Source of the DNA: Pseudomonadota bacterium
GTDB lineage: Bacteria; Pseudomonadota; Alphaproteobacteria; Caulobacterales; Caulobacteraceae
Length of the DNA: 49,907 bases
NCBI GenBank assembly: GCA_023433585.1
Contig: JAEZCL010000049.1
Coordinates: 1 to 49,907 of the forward strand
Direction of reading: 5' to 3'
A program made the translations under genes and the position numbers. A model generated the notes under the pieces. That model saw nothing but the letters and a program-made list of their open reading frames with translations, searched no databases and had not been told where the DNA came from. Of the stretch, positions 18,668 to 27,747 are shown piece by piece. Each line of letters opens with the position of its first letter. The first letter of the stretch is position 1.

Positions 18668-20582
18668 CCAGATCATCCACCACCGCTGGGTCGGCCAGGG
18701 TGGAGGTGTCGCCCAGAGAGCCCAGTTCGTTCTCGGCGATCTTGCGCAGAATCCGCCGCATGATCTTGCCCGACCGGGTCTTGGGCAGGCCGGGCGCCCA
18801 CTGGATCACGTCCGGGCTGGCGATGGGGCCGATCTCGGCGCGGACGTGGGCGACCAGCGCCCTGCGCAGCTCTTCGGTCGGCGTCTCGTCGGCGTTCAGG
18901 GTGACATAGGCCCAGACGCCCTGGCCCTTGATGTCGTGCGGGTAGCCCACCACCGCCGCCTCGGCCACGGCGTCATGGCTGACCAGGGCGCTCTCGATCT
19001 CGGCGGTGCCCATGCGGTGGCCCGAGACGTTCAGCACGTCGTCGATGCGCCCGGTGATCCAGTAGTATCCGTCCGCATCCCGCCGCGCCCCGTCGCCGGT
19101 GAAATACTTGCCGGGGAAGGTGGTGAAATAGGTCTCGATGAATCGGTCATGATCGCCATAGACCGTGCGCATCTGGCCGGGCCAGGAATCCACCAGGCAC
19201 AGGGGTCCTTCGGCCACGCCCTGAAGGATGTCGCCCTCCCCCGTCACGATGGCGGGCATGACGCCGGGTAGGGGCCTGGTCGCCGAGCCGGGCTTCAGGT
19301 CCGTGGCGCCGGGCAGGGGCGAAATCAGGATTCCGCCCGTTTCGGTCTGCCACCAGGTGTCCACCACCGGGCAACGCTCTTCCCCCACCACCCTGTGATA
19401 CCAGAGCCAGGCTTCCGGGTTGATCGGCTCGCCCACCGAGCCCAGCAGCCGCAACGACTTGCGGCTGTGCCGGGTCACCCAGTCGTCGCCCTCGCGCATC
19501 AGGGCGCGGATGGCGGTGGGGGCGGTGTAGAAGATGTCGACCTGATGCTTGTCGATGACCTGCCAGCAGCGCCCGGCGTCCGGCCATGTGGGCACGCCCT
19601 CGAACACCAGGGTGGTCGCGCCGTTCGCCAGCGGCCCATAGACGATGTAGCTGTGCCCCGTGACCCAACCCACGTCGGCGGTGCACCAGTAAACCTCGCC
19701 GGGCCTGTAGTCGAAGACGATCTCGTGGGTGTAGGACGCCCAGGCCAGGTATCCGCCGGTGGTGTGCAGCACCCCCTTGGGCTTTCCGGTGGACCCCGAG
19801 GTGTAGAGGATGAACAGCGGGTCCTCCGCGCCCATCGCCTCGGGCACGCATTCGGTCGAGGCCGCCTCGCGCACGTCCTCATAGATCACGTCGCGCCCCT
19901 CGGTCAGGGGCACGTCCGCCTCAGTCCAGCGGACCATCAGCACCTTGTCCACCGGCGCCTTTTCCAGCGCCCTGTCGGCATTGGCCTTGAGCGGCACACG
20001 CTTGCCGCCGCGCCGGCCTTCGTCGGCGGTGATGAGAATGGTCGAGCCGCAATCCTCGATGCGCCCGGCCAGGCTGTCCGGCGAGAAGCCGCCGAACACC
20101 ACCGAATGCACCGCTCCGATGCGCGCACAGGCCAGCATGGCCACCGCCGCCAGCGGGATCATGGGCATGTAGATGGTGATCCGGTCGCCCTTCTTCGCGC
20201 CCAGATCCTTGAGCACATTGGCCATGCGGCACGTCTCGGCGTGCAGTTCGGCGTAGGTCATCCTGCCGTCGACCGAAGGATCGTCGCCCTCGAATAGGAT
20301 CGCGGTCTGATCCGCCCGTTCGGGCAGGTGACGGTCGATGCAGTTGACGCTGGCGTTCAGTTCGCCGTCGGCGAACCAGCGTATGCGGAAGTCCTTGGAG
20401 TCGAAGCTGACGTCCTTGACCTGGGTGAACGGCCGCATCCAGTCCAGCCGCTCGCCCACCCCGCGCCAGAACTCATCCGGGTTCAGCGCCGCCTTCTCGA
20501 TCGCCCGTGCATAGCCCGCCGCGTCCATATGCGCGCTCTTCGCGGCCTCGGATGTTACGGGAAAGCGGATGTCTTCGGTCAT
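18648..20582 (-). CDS. acs: Acetyl-CoA synthetase
   Basis: Converts acetate, ATP and CoA to acetyl-CoA via acetyl-AMP. The 644-residue protein has the AMP-binding signature YTSGSTGKPKGVLHTTGG, the conserved TWWQTETGG, TGDGARRDADGYYWITGR, and C-terminal PKTRSGKIMRRILR, whose Lys is the acetylation-regulated residue in this family. The start at 20582 (MTEDIRFPVTSEAAKS) is preceded by GGAG; upstream in-frame codons are low-complexity and were dropped. It is divergent from the creatininase gene, with 116 bases between. Confidence 0.97.
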   Translation of the reverse strand: MTEDIRFPVTSEAAKSAHMDAAGYARAIEKAALNPDEFWRGVGERLDWMRPFTQVKDVSFDSKDFRIRWFADGELNASVNCIDRHLPERADQTAILFEGDDPSVDGRMTYAELHAETCRMANVLKDLGAKKGDRITIYMPMIPLAAVAMLACARIGAVHSVVFGGFSPDSLAGRIEDCGSTILITADEGRRGGKRVPLKANADRALEKAPVDKVLMVRWTEADVPLTEGRDVIYEDVREAASTECVPEAMGAEDPLFILYTSGSTGKPKGVLHTTGGYLAWASYTHEIVFDYRPGEVYWCTADVGWVTGHSYIVYGPLANGATTLVFEGVPTWPDAGRCWQVIDKHQVDIFYTAPTAIRALMREGDDWVTRHSRKSLRLLGSVGEPINPEAWLWYHRVVGEERCPVVDTWWQTETGGILISPLPGATDLKPGSATRPLPGVMPAIVTGEGDILQGVAEGPLCLVDSWPGQMRTVYGDHDRFIETYFTTFPGKYFTGDGARRDADGYYWITGRIDDVLNVSGHRMGTAEIESALVSHDAVAEAAVVGYPHDIKGQGVWAYVTLNADETPTEELRRALVAHVRAEIGPIASPDVIQWAPGLPKTRSGKIMRRILRKIAENELGSLGDTSTLADPAVVDDLVRNRPE

Positions 20583-20698
20583 GTCTGGGCTCCGTCGCGG
20601 CGGGCGGCAGGCGTCTTTGCGGCCCTCGGCGAATAGGCGTATGCGCTGGACCGCCGCTTGCCAAGCGGACCCCTGGCCCAAGTTCGGAGTTTGCGCCC

Positions 20699-21448
20699 AT
20701 GCTGATCCATCTGTCGTCCTGGCCCGAGATCGACGCGCGCCTGAAGACCACGCGCACCGTCGTCATCCCCATCGGCTCGAACGAGCAGCATGGCCCCACG
20801 GGCCTGCTGGGCACCGACTGGCTGTGTCCCGAGATCATCGCCCACGCCGCCGAGAAGGCCGACGAATCCCTGGTCGTCGCGCCCACCTTCAACATCGGCA
20901 TGGCCCAGCATCACCTGGCCTTCCCCGGCACCATCAGCCTGCGCCCGTCCACCTTCATGGCCGCGATCACCGACTGGGTCTCGTCCCTGACGCGCCACGG
21001 GTTCGAGCGGCTCTATTTCCTGAACGGCCACGGCGGCAACGTGGCCACCATCGAGGCGACGTTCTCGGAGATCTACGCGGAGTGGTCGTTCGTCGAGGAA
21101 CGGGCGCCCTTCATGCTGAAGCTGGTCAACTGGTGGGATCTGCCCGGCGTGCACAAGCTGTGCAGCCAGATGTTCCCCACCGGCCACGGCGCCCACGCCA
21201 CCCCGTCCGAAATCGCCGTGACCCAGGCCGCCTATCCGGACCGCATCAAGACCGCCGACTATTCACCGAAGATCGCGCCCATGGGTCCGATCCGCGACGC
21301 CCTGGACTACCGCGCGAGATTCCCCGATGGCCGCATCGGCTCGGACCCGGCCCAGGCCAGCCCCGAAAAGGGCCAGACCATCATCGACGCCGCCGTCCCC
21401 GCCCTTTTGACCGACGTCAGGACGTTCTCGGCCGAAGTCGCGCCCTGA
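20699..21448 (+). CDS. Creatininase-family metal hydrolase
   Basis: A 249-residue member of the creatininase/MftE-like hydrolases. TVVIPIGSNEQHGPTGLLGTD carries the Glu-x-His metal ligands and Asp, FNIGMAQHHLAFPGTIS follows, FLNGHGGN holds the next ligand, and TGHGAHATPSEIA the C-terminal Glu. Family members are Zn/Mn amidohydrolases acting on creatinine, formamidopyrimidines or peptide cofactors; the substrate here is not identifiable. ATG 20699 is chosen because GGAG precedes it and it begins directly with the conserved MLIHLSSW strand. Confidence 0.88.
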   Translation: MLIHLSSWPEIDARLKTTRTVVIPIGSNEQHGPTGLLGTDWLCPEIIAHAAEKADESLVVAPTFNIGMAQHHLAFPGTISLRPSTFMAAITDWVSSLTRHGFERLYFLNGHGGNVATIEATFSEIYAEWSFVEERAPFMLKLVNWWDLPGVHKLCSQMFPTGHGAHATPSEIAVTQAAYPDRIKTADYSPKIAPMGPIRDALDYRARFPDGRIGSDPAQASPEKGQTIIDAAVPALLTDVRTFSAEVAP

Positions 21449-21493
21449 GACCTGCCCTGAGGCGCGCCGACAACGATGATGGAAAAGACCGCC

Positions 21494-21569
<76 letters not shown>

Positions 21570-21718
21570 GAAGCCGGGGTTCCAGGCGAGGGCGCGACAT
21601 AGGCGGGGCGGCCCGGTGGTGTCAATAGGATTGGCGGGTCCTCCATCGCGTGTTTGGCGCGGGGCTCGAACCCCGCTAGAAGCGGCCCACCAAGACCTTC
21701 CCTGGAGACGACCACCGC

Positions 21719-22027
21719 ATGGCCGGTTTCATCTGCTTCATCGTCGACGCGCTGCTGATGCTGCTGTTCTGGGCGATCATCGTCAGCGCCATCATGAGCT
21801 GGCTGTTCGCCTTCGACGTCATCAACTACCGCAACCGGTTCGTGGCCCAGATCGCTTCGTTCCTGGACCAGGTGACGGGTCCCCTGATGGCGCCGTTCCG
21901 CCGCATCATTCCGCCGCTGGGCGGCATCGACGTCACCCCGATCATCGTGCTGCTGATCATCCAGGGCGCGCGCGGCTATCTGCTGCCGCCGTTCTGTCGG
22001 CTGATGTACGACGTCCTGCCGTTCTGA
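21719..22027 (+). CDS. yggT: YggT-family membrane protein
   Basis: The 102-residue integral membrane protein has two hydrophobic segments (about residues 5-29 and 71-88), with the YggT signature VTGPLMAPFRRIIPPLGGIDV between them. Family members have been linked to cell shape, division-site or osmotic functions. Its stop overlaps the ATG of the DUF167 gene by one base (TGATG), a widely conserved pairing. Confidence 0.93.
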   Translation: MAGFICFIVDALLMLLFWAIIVSAIMSWLFAFDVINYRNRFVAQIASFLDQVTGPLMAPFRRIIPPLGGIDVTPIIVLLIIQGARGYLLPPFCRLMYDVLPF

Positions 22028-22308
22028 TGACGCGAATCCTGGTGCGGCTGACGCCCAGGGGCGGCGCCGACCGCATCGAGGGCTGGGAGACGGACGCCGA
22101 GGGCCGTCCGATCCTGAAGGCGCGGGTGCGCGCCGCCCCGACGGACGGCCAGGCCAATGCGGCGCTGATCGTCCTCGTCGCCCGGACGCTGCGGATTCCT
22201 AAATCGAATGTAATGATCGTGCGCGGGGCCTCCGCCCGGGTGAAAGCACTTGAGATCGAAGGGCTTTCTCTGGACGAAGCGCGTGATCGGCTGCGCGGCG
22301 AAGGCTGA
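22027..22308 (+). CDS. DUF167 (YggU) family protein
   Basis: A 93-residue protein typical of DUF167: LVRLTPRGGADRIEGW, then LKARVRAAPTDGQANAALIV, then LRIPKSNVMIVRGASARVK, the conserved P-x-(D/E)G-x-AN and G-x-x-SRxK positions. Function is unknown, but it is nearly always encoded with YggT. The start overlaps the yggT stop, indicating translational coupling. Confidence 0.92.
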   Translation: MTRILVRLTPRGGADRIEGWETDAEGRPILKARVRAAPTDGQANAALIVLVARTLRIPKSNVMIVRGASARVKALEIEGLSLDEARDRLRGEG

Positions 22309-22397
22309 GGCGGAGGATTCGGGCTTTTCCTTCGCCCCCCGGCGCGCTTTGATGCGTCACGCTTCCTGTTCCGGAATCGCAAGGGGCTGAAATATCC

Positions 22398-23879
22398 ATG
22401 ATTTTTGATCGTCTGCGGGGCCGCGGCCTCGCCCTGGCGGGGTGTGCGCTGGCCGCCTTCACCCTGACCGCCTGCGCCACCACGGGGTCATCGGACGCCG
22501 CGACCGACACGGCGTCGTCGTCCTCCAGCGAGCGCGCCGACCTGCCGCGCGGCCTGGACGGCTCGGCCAATCCCGACCCGTTCCCCTCCACCTATGCGCC
22601 CCTGCCCCGGCGCGACGCGGCCATCGTGGGCGCCACGGTCTTCACCGCCGTCGGCGACCGCATCGAGAACGGCGTGGTCATCATGACCGACGGGCGGGTG
22701 GTCGCCGTGGGCGGAGCGGACACCCCCGTGCCCCAGGGCCACCAGGTGATCGACGCGCGCGGCCGCTTCGTCACCCCCGGCCTGATCGACGTGCACAGCC
22801 ACCTGGGCGTCTATCCGTCGCCGGGGGTCATGGGCATGTCCGACGGCAACGAGGCCACCAACCCGAACACCGCCTATGTGTGGTCCGAGCATTCGGTGTG
22901 GCCCCAGGATCCCGGCTTCAACACCGCGCGGGCGGGCGGGGTGACGACGCTCCAGATCCTGCCCGGCTCGGCCAATCTGTTCGGCGGACGCGGCGTCACC
23001 CTTCGCAACGTGCCGTCGGTGACCATGCAGGGCATGAAATTCCCCGGCGCGCCCTATGGCCTCAAGATGGCCTGCGGCGAGAACCCGTCGCGGGTCTATG
23101 GCTCGCGCAATCAGAGCCCGGCCACCGGCATGGGCAATGTGGCGGGCTATCGCGCCGGCTTCATCGAGGCCCGCAACTATCTGCGCCGCTGGGATAACTG
23201 GCGTGAGACCGGCGCCGGCGAGCCGCCGACCCGCGATCTGCGCCTTGAGACGGTGGCCGGCGTCCTGACCGGCGACATCCTGGTCCAGAACCACTGCTAC
23301 CGCGCCGACGAGATGGCCGTGATGCTGGATATCGCCGAGGAGTTCGGCTTCACCATCCGCACGTTCCAGCACGCGGTGGAGGCCTACAAGATCGCCGACC
23401 TCTTGGCCGAGAACGACGTGTGCGCCGCCATGTGGACCGGCTGGTGGGGCTTCAAGATGGAGGCTCTGGACGCCATCGAGGAGAACGTGGCCTTCGTGGA
23501 CGCGGCCCAGAACAGCTGCGCCGTCGTTCACTCGGACGACGAAACCCTGATCCAGCGCCTGAACCAGGAAGCCGCCGCCGCCCTGTCGGCCGGGCGCCGC
23601 GCGGGCCTGGACCTCAGCGAGGAGGACGCCCTGCGCTGGATCACCATCAACGCCGCCCGCGCCATCGGGGTGGAGGACGAGACCGGTTCGCTCGAACCGG
23701 GCAAGCGCGCCGACGTGGTGATCTGGAGCCACGATCCTTTCAGCATCTACGCCCGCGCCGAACAGGTCTTCGTGGACGGCGCCCTGACCTATGACCGCAA
23801 CGACCCGGCCCATCAGCCGCGCAGCGACTTTGAACTGGGCCAGCCCGGCCAGCCGAACACCGTGGGAGGCGCCCGATGA
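22398..23879 (+). CDS. Amidohydrolase, lipoprotein, metal-binding paralogue
   Basis: A 493-residue periplasmic amidohydrolase-superfamily enzyme. A signal peptide ends in the lipobox LTACATTG, so it is probably membrane-anchored. The catalytic fold starts DARGRFVTPGLIDVHSHLG (H-x-H metal site near residue 133). Further ligands are seen at VQNHCYRADEM, RTFQHAVEAYK and VVHSDDETL. The end, LEPGKRADVVIWSHDPF, is the usual small beta-sandwich. It is coupled to its downstream paralogue by an ATGA overlap. The substrate is not identifiable; imidazolonepropionase- or prolidase-like peptidic substrates are known for the family. Confidence 0.9.
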   Translation: MIFDRLRGRGLALAGCALAAFTLTACATTGSSDAATDTASSSSSERADLPRGLDGSANPDPFPSTYAPLPRRDAAIVGATVFTAVGDRIENGVVIMTDGRVVAVGGADTPVPQGHQVIDARGRFVTPGLIDVHSHLGVYPSPGVMGMSDGNEATNPNTAYVWSEHSVWPQDPGFNTARAGGVTTLQILPGSANLFGGRGVTLRNVPSVTMQGMKFPGAPYGLKMACGENPSRVYGSRNQSPATGMGNVAGYRAGFIEARNYLRRWDNWRETGAGEPPTRDLRLETVAGVLTGDILVQNHCYRADEMAVMLDIAEEFGFTIRTFQHAVEAYKIADLLAENDVCAAMWTGWWGFKMEALDAIEENVAFVDAAQNSCAVVHSDDETLIQRLNQEAAAALSAGRRAGLDLSEEDALRWITINAARAIGVEDETGSLEPGKRADVVIWSHDPFSIYARAEQVFVDGALTYDRNDPAHQPRSDFELGQPGQPNTVGGAR

Positions 23880-25225
23880 TCCGCCGTCACATTCTCAGTG
23901 CAGCCGCCGTCTGCACCCTCGCCCTGGCTGCCCCGGCCATGGCCCAGGACGCCGTGGCCATCACCGGCGGCCGTGTCCTGACCGGTTCGGGCGAGATCGC
24001 GTCCGGAACCGTGGTGATCCAGAACGGCCGCATCAGCGCCGTGGGTCCGAACGTCGCCGTCCCGTCCGGCGCCCGCGTCATCGACGCGGCGGGCAAGGTG
24101 GTGACGCCCGGCATCGTGGCCGTGGATTCCGGCATCGGCGGCAGCGAGGTCTCCTCCGTCCAGGGCTCCAACGACCTGCGCCAGTCCAGCAACAGCCTCA
24201 GCGCCGCCTTCGACGTGTCGCGCGGGCTGGACCCGTGGTCCATCACCATTCCGGTGGCGCGTCTGGGCGGGGTCACGCGAGCCGTGGTCCTGCCCCAGCA
24301 CGGCGGCTCCTCCAGCGGCCATGTGCACGAGCACGACACCGCCGGAGCCGGGCCCGGCGGCTATCACACGCCGGGCCTGTTCGCGGGCCAGGCGGCGGTG
24401 GTTCACCTGGCGCGCGGCACGGACATCCTGGTGCGCCCGAACGTGGCCATGGTCGCCCCCTTCGGCGAGGCCGGGGCCCGCATCGCGGGCGGCGCACGCG
24501 GCGCCGAGTTCACCCTGTTCCGGGAAACCCTGGCCGAGGTCCGTCTCTACGCCCGCAACCGTCAGGCCTATGAGCGGGCGGGCCTGCGCGATCTTTCCCT
24601 GTCGCGCGCGGACCTGGAGGCCCTGATTCCGGTGGCCGAGGGGCGGATGCCGCTTGTGGTCACGGTCCACCGGGCCGCCGACATCCTGCAGGTGCTGCGT
24701 CTGGCCGAGGAGGAGAACATCCGCCTGATCCTGGACGGGGCCGAGGAAGGCTGGCTGGTGGCCGAACAGATCGCCGCCGCCCGCGTGCCGGTGCTGGTCA
24801 ACCCGCTCAACAACCTGCCGGCCAATTTCCAGGTGCGCGCCGCGCGTCAGGAGAACGCCGCACGGCTGCACGCGGCGGGCGTGACCATCGCCATCAAGCC
24901 CGGCGGCTCGGCCCACCGGGCGCGGGACGCACGCTACAACGCCGGCAATGCGGTGGCCAACGGCCTGCCGTTCGAGGCCGCCGTCGCCGCCATCACGGTG
25001 AACCCGGCCCGCATCTTCGGCCAGGACGGCTTCGGCGCCCTGGCGGTCGGTCAGGCGGCGGACGTGGTGGTCTGGTCCGGCGACCTGCTGGAGCCGCTGA
25101 GCCAGCCCGAGGCGGTGTTCATCGGCGGCGTCGAACAGCCCCTTCAGGCCCGGAACCTGGAGCTGCGCGACCGCTATCACCCCGGCCGCGACCGTTCGCG
25201 GCCCGAGGCCTACAGCCCGCGTTGA
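23876..25225 (+). CDS. Amidohydrolase-like paralogue lacking metal ligands
   Basis: The 449-residue second member of the pair has a signal peptide MIRRHILSAAAVCTLALAAP and the same overall fold (VIDAAGKVVTPGIVAVDSG, ending ALAVGQAADVVVWSGDLLEP). The H-x-H site is replaced by DSG. The residue equivalent to the third ligand is Gly (LILDGAEEGW against RTFQHAVEAY), and the Asp loop HSDDET is replaced by KPGGSAHR. Only one candidate ligand, VTVHRAADI, remains. It is therefore probably a non-catalytic partner of the upstream enzyme, perhaps forming a heteromer; this is an inference from residue loss. Confidence 0.85.
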   Translation: MIRRHILSAAAVCTLALAAPAMAQDAVAITGGRVLTGSGEIASGTVVIQNGRISAVGPNVAVPSGARVIDAAGKVVTPGIVAVDSGIGGSEVSSVQGSNDLRQSSNSLSAAFDVSRGLDPWSITIPVARLGGVTRAVVLPQHGGSSSGHVHEHDTAGAGPGGYHTPGLFAGQAAVVHLARGTDILVRPNVAMVAPFGEAGARIAGGARGAEFTLFRETLAEVRLYARNRQAYERAGLRDLSLSRADLEALIPVAEGRMPLVVTVHRAADILQVLRLAEEENIRLILDGAEEGWLVAEQIAAARVPVLVNPLNNLPANFQVRAARQENAARLHAAGVTIAIKPGGSAHRARDARYNAGNAVANGLPFEAAVAAITVNPARIFGQDGFGALAVGQAADVVVWSGDLLEPLSQPEAVFIGGVEQPLQARNLELRDRYHPGRDRSRPEAYSPR

Positions 25226-25246
25226 GGCGAGTGTGACCCATCGGAG

Positions 25247-25275
25247 AAGGCGGCCCCCAGGGGCCGCCTTTTTCT
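25247..25275 (+). terminator. Rho-independent terminator after the amidohydrolase pair
   Basis: The 9-bp stem GGCGGCCCC / GGGGCCGCC (25249-25257 and 25260-25268) is flanked by AA and followed by TTTTTCTTT. Confidence 0.9.
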
Positions 25276-25328
25276 TTGACGCGATCCGGCGCCCTGCTAA
25301 GCCTCGCGTCCTTCAAGGAGGCCGCGCC

Positions 25329-26327
25329 ATGAACGCACCCGTCCGCATCCAGGATCTGTCGGTTCCGCGCCACGACTGGACGCCGGCCGAGGTCGAGGCC
25401 CTGTTCGCCCGGCCGTTCATGGAACTGGTGTTCGATGCCGCCACGGTGCATCGGCGCTGGTTCGATCCGTCCGCCGTCCAGCGGTCCCAGCTTCTGTCGG
25501 TCAAGACCGGCGGCTGCGCCGAGAACTGCGGCTATTGCAGCCAGTCGGCCCATTTCGACACCGGGCTGAAGGCCGAAAAACTGATGGACCCCCAGGTCGT
25601 GATCGCCGAGGCCATGGCGGCCAGGGCGGGCGGCGCGGACCGTTTCTGCATGGGCGCGGCGTGGCGCGAACTGAAGGACCGTGACCTGCCGAAACTGGCG
25701 GCCATGATCTCCGGCGTGAAGGCCCTGGGGCTGGAGACCTGCGCCACCCTCGGCATGCTGACGGCGGATCAGGCCAAGGCCCTGAAGGACGCGGGGCTCG
25801 ACTACTACAACCACAACCTGGACACCGGGCCGGACTATTACGCCGAAGTGGTCACCACCCGGACCTATCAGGAGCGGCTGGACACCCTGGCGCATGTGCG
25901 CGGGGCGGGCATGGCCACCTGTTGCGGCGGCATCGGCGGCATGGGCGAGCGCCGCCGGGACCGGGCGGGCCTGCTGCACGCCCTGGCCACCCTGCCCGAA
26001 CATCCCGACAGCCTGCCGGTCAACGCCCTGGTCCCGGTCACCGGCACGCCGCTGGGCGACCGGGTGAAGCGGGAAGGGGAGATCGACCCCATCGAGTTCG
26101 TGCGCACCGTCGCGGTCGCCCGCATCGTCTGTCCGAAATCCATGGTGCGCCTGTCGGCCGGACGCGAGGGCATGAGCGCCGAGATGCAGGCCCTGTGCTT
26201 CCTGGCCGGGGCCAACTCCATCTTCGTGGGCGGCAAGCTTCTGACCACGCCCAATCCGGAAGAGGACGAGGACGCGCGCCTGTTCGCCCTGCTGGACCTG
26301 AAGCCCTATGTCAGCGCGGTGGCCTGA
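25329..26327 (+). CDS. bioB: Biotin synthase
   Basis: Radical SAM enzyme that inserts sulfur into dethiobiotin. The 332-residue protein has the CxxxCxxC cluster motif CAENCGYCSQSAHF, the downstream ETCATLGML and YNHNLDTGPDYY, and the conserved NFVPQ-like region LVPVTGTPLGD, with a late RLSAGREGMS holding the 2Fe-2S Arg region. Start ATG 25329 is preceded by AAGGAGG; the upstream open frame covers the terminator and is not coding. No other biotin gene is adjacent. Confidence 0.97.
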   Translation: MNAPVRIQDLSVPRHDWTPAEVEALFARPFMELVFDAATVHRRWFDPSAVQRSQLLSVKTGGCAENCGYCSQSAHFDTGLKAEKLMDPQVVIAEAMAARAGGADRFCMGAAWRELKDRDLPKLAAMISGVKALGLETCATLGMLTADQAKALKDAGLDYYNHNLDTGPDYYAEVVTTRTYQERLDTLAHVRGAGMATCCGGIGGMGERRRDRAGLLHALATLPEHPDSLPVNALVPVTGTPLGDRVKREGEIDPIEFVRTVAVARIVCPKSMVRLSAGREGMSAEMQALCFLAGANSIFVGGKLLTTPNPEEDEDARLFALLDLKPYVSAVA

Positions 26328-26330
26328 CTT

Positions 26331-26520
26331 TTCTCCCTCCCCTTCATGGGGAAGGGCGGTCGCCGCAGCGACGACCGGGTGGGAAGGGCTCGGCGAGAGT
26401 TCTTGGTGCGCTACCGCTCGGCGCGCGGCGCCTCGCTGCTTGAGCGCGGCTGCCTCGCCTTAGCCGCCCCCACCCGCTTCGCCTTCGGCTCCACCCCCTC
26501 CCCATGAAGGGGAGGGAGAA
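26331..26520. repeat. Palindromic intergenic repeat, 22-bp perfect inverted ends
   Basis: The arms are identical in inverse complement: TTCTCCCTCCCC... at 26331-26352 and ...GGGGAGGGAGAA at 26499-26520, both containing CATG. The 146-base core is GC-rich with partial internal inverted similarity. The ~190-base size, short perfect arms, absence of a gene and intergenic position fit a REP/MITE-like dispersed element; it could also act as a bidirectional terminator. Copies elsewhere cannot be checked from this window. Confidence 0.7.
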
Positions 26521-26564
26521 GCCAGGGTAACGGGTCTTCAACGCCATCGGGCCAGACTGTCGTC

Positions 26565-26960
26565 ATGGACCGCCGCGCCCTCATCGGTATCGCCCTCGTC
26601 GCCGCCTCGGCCGGATCAGCTGTGGCCGCACCTTCATCGGACAGCCCCGCCCCGGCCAACAGCTACATCAATCTGAACAGTCTGAACGCCTCGACCGTGC
26701 GCGCCGACGGGCGGCGGGGAATCCTGACCGTGGACGTGGGCGTCGACGTGCCCGACGCGGCCCTGCGCGCCGAGGCCGCCCGCTCCGGCCCGCGCCTGAG
26801 GGCCGCCATGTCCGAGGCCGCCCAGCGCATCGCCGGGACCCTGCGCCCGGGAGAGCCGCCGGACGTGGACCGCCTGTCGCGCGATCTGCAGGCCGCTGTG
26901 GATCGGACCCTGGGGCGGCGCGGCGCGCGCGTGCTGCTGGGCACGGTGATGGTGGTCTGA
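26565..26960 (+). CDS. Exported small protein, FliL-like topology
   Basis: A 131-residue protein with an N-terminal signal or anchor helix (ALIGIALVAASAGSAVAA). A soluble domain follows: GILTVDVGVDVPDAALRAEA, a helix LRAAMSEAAQRIAGTL, then DLQAAVDRTLGRRGARVLLG and the final strand TVMVV. The strand-helix-helix-strand order is like the periplasmic domain of FliL/stomatin-like proteins, but no flagellar gene is nearby. It is convergent with the SDR gene, separated by only 4 bases. Function unknown. Confidence 0.7.
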   Translation: MDRRALIGIALVAASAGSAVAAPSSDSPAPANSYINLNSLNASTVRADGRRGILTVDVGVDVPDAALRAEAARSGPRLRAAMSEAAQRIAGTLRPGEPPDVDRLSRDLQAAVDRTLGRRGARVLLGTVMVV

Positions 26961-26964
26961 CCGG

Positions 26965-27747
26965 TTATTGCGCCGTCATGCCGCCGTCGATCTTGAACTC
27001 CGACGCCGTGACGAATTTGCTCTCGTCCGAAGCCAGATAGACCACGCACCAGGCCACGTCGTCCGGCTCGCCGATGCGCTTCAGCGGGATGCCGCGCGCC
27101 AGCTTCTCGTGGGCCAGGGCCTCGTCCCCGCCCGCCATGGCCACGAAGGGCTCCAGGATGTCAGTCTTGATGAACACCGGATGCACAGAGTTGCAGCGCA
27201 CCCCGTTGCCCGCCTTCGCGCACTCCAGCGCCACGGTCTTGGAGAACAGCCAGACCGCCGCCTTGGAGGCGTTGTAGGGTCCCATCCCCGGCGCCGCCGC
27301 CAGACCGGCGATGGACGAGATGTTGATGATCGATCCCGCCCCCGATTTCGCCAGATGCGGGATCGCGTGCTTGCACCCCAGCATGACGGATTCCACATTG
27401 ATCGCCTGCACCCGCCGCCAGGCGTCCAGGCTCATGTCCGTGGTGGGGACCAGGTCTCCCCCGATCCCCGCATTGTTGACCAGCACCGACACGCCGCCCA
27501 GGTCCTGGACGGCCCGATCCAGCACCGCGATCCACTGAGCCTCGTCCGTCACGTCGTGGCCATAGGCGAAGGCCGCGTCCGGATGCCGGGCGTTGATCGC
27601 CCCGGCCAGATCCCGCGCTCCCGCCTCGTTCAGGTCCGTCAGCGCCAGCCGCGCCCCTTCCCCGGCCATCCGCCACGCCATGGCCCGGCCCAGCCCGCCT
27701 GCGGCGCCGGTGATGAAGGCCGTCTTGCCCGCCAGACGCCCGTTCAT
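26965..27747 (-). CDS. Short-chain dehydrogenase/reductase
   Basis: The 260-residue NAD(P)-dependent oxidoreductase has the Rossmann motif TGAAGGLGRAMA near residue 13, the acidic LALTDLNEAG favouring NAD(H), NNAG, and the catalytic Ser-Tyr-Lys set in INISSIAGL and PYNASKAAV. The end FKIDGGMTAQ is usual for the family. Substrate is not identifiable. ATG 27747 overlaps the phhB stop by four bases, so both are expressed from one transcript. Confidence 0.93.
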   Translation of the reverse strand: MNGRLAGKTAFITGAAGGLGRAMAWRMAGEGARLALTDLNEAGARDLAGAINARHPDAAFAYGHDVTDEAQWIAVLDRAVQDLGGVSVLVNNAGIGGDLVPTTDMSLDAWRRVQAINVESVMLGCKHAIPHLAKSGAGSIINISSIAGLAAAPGMGPYNASKAAVWLFSKTVALECAKAGNGVRCNSVHPVFIKTDILEPFVAMAGGDEALAHEKLARGIPLKRIGEPDDVAWCVVYLASDESKFVTASEFKIDGGMTAQ

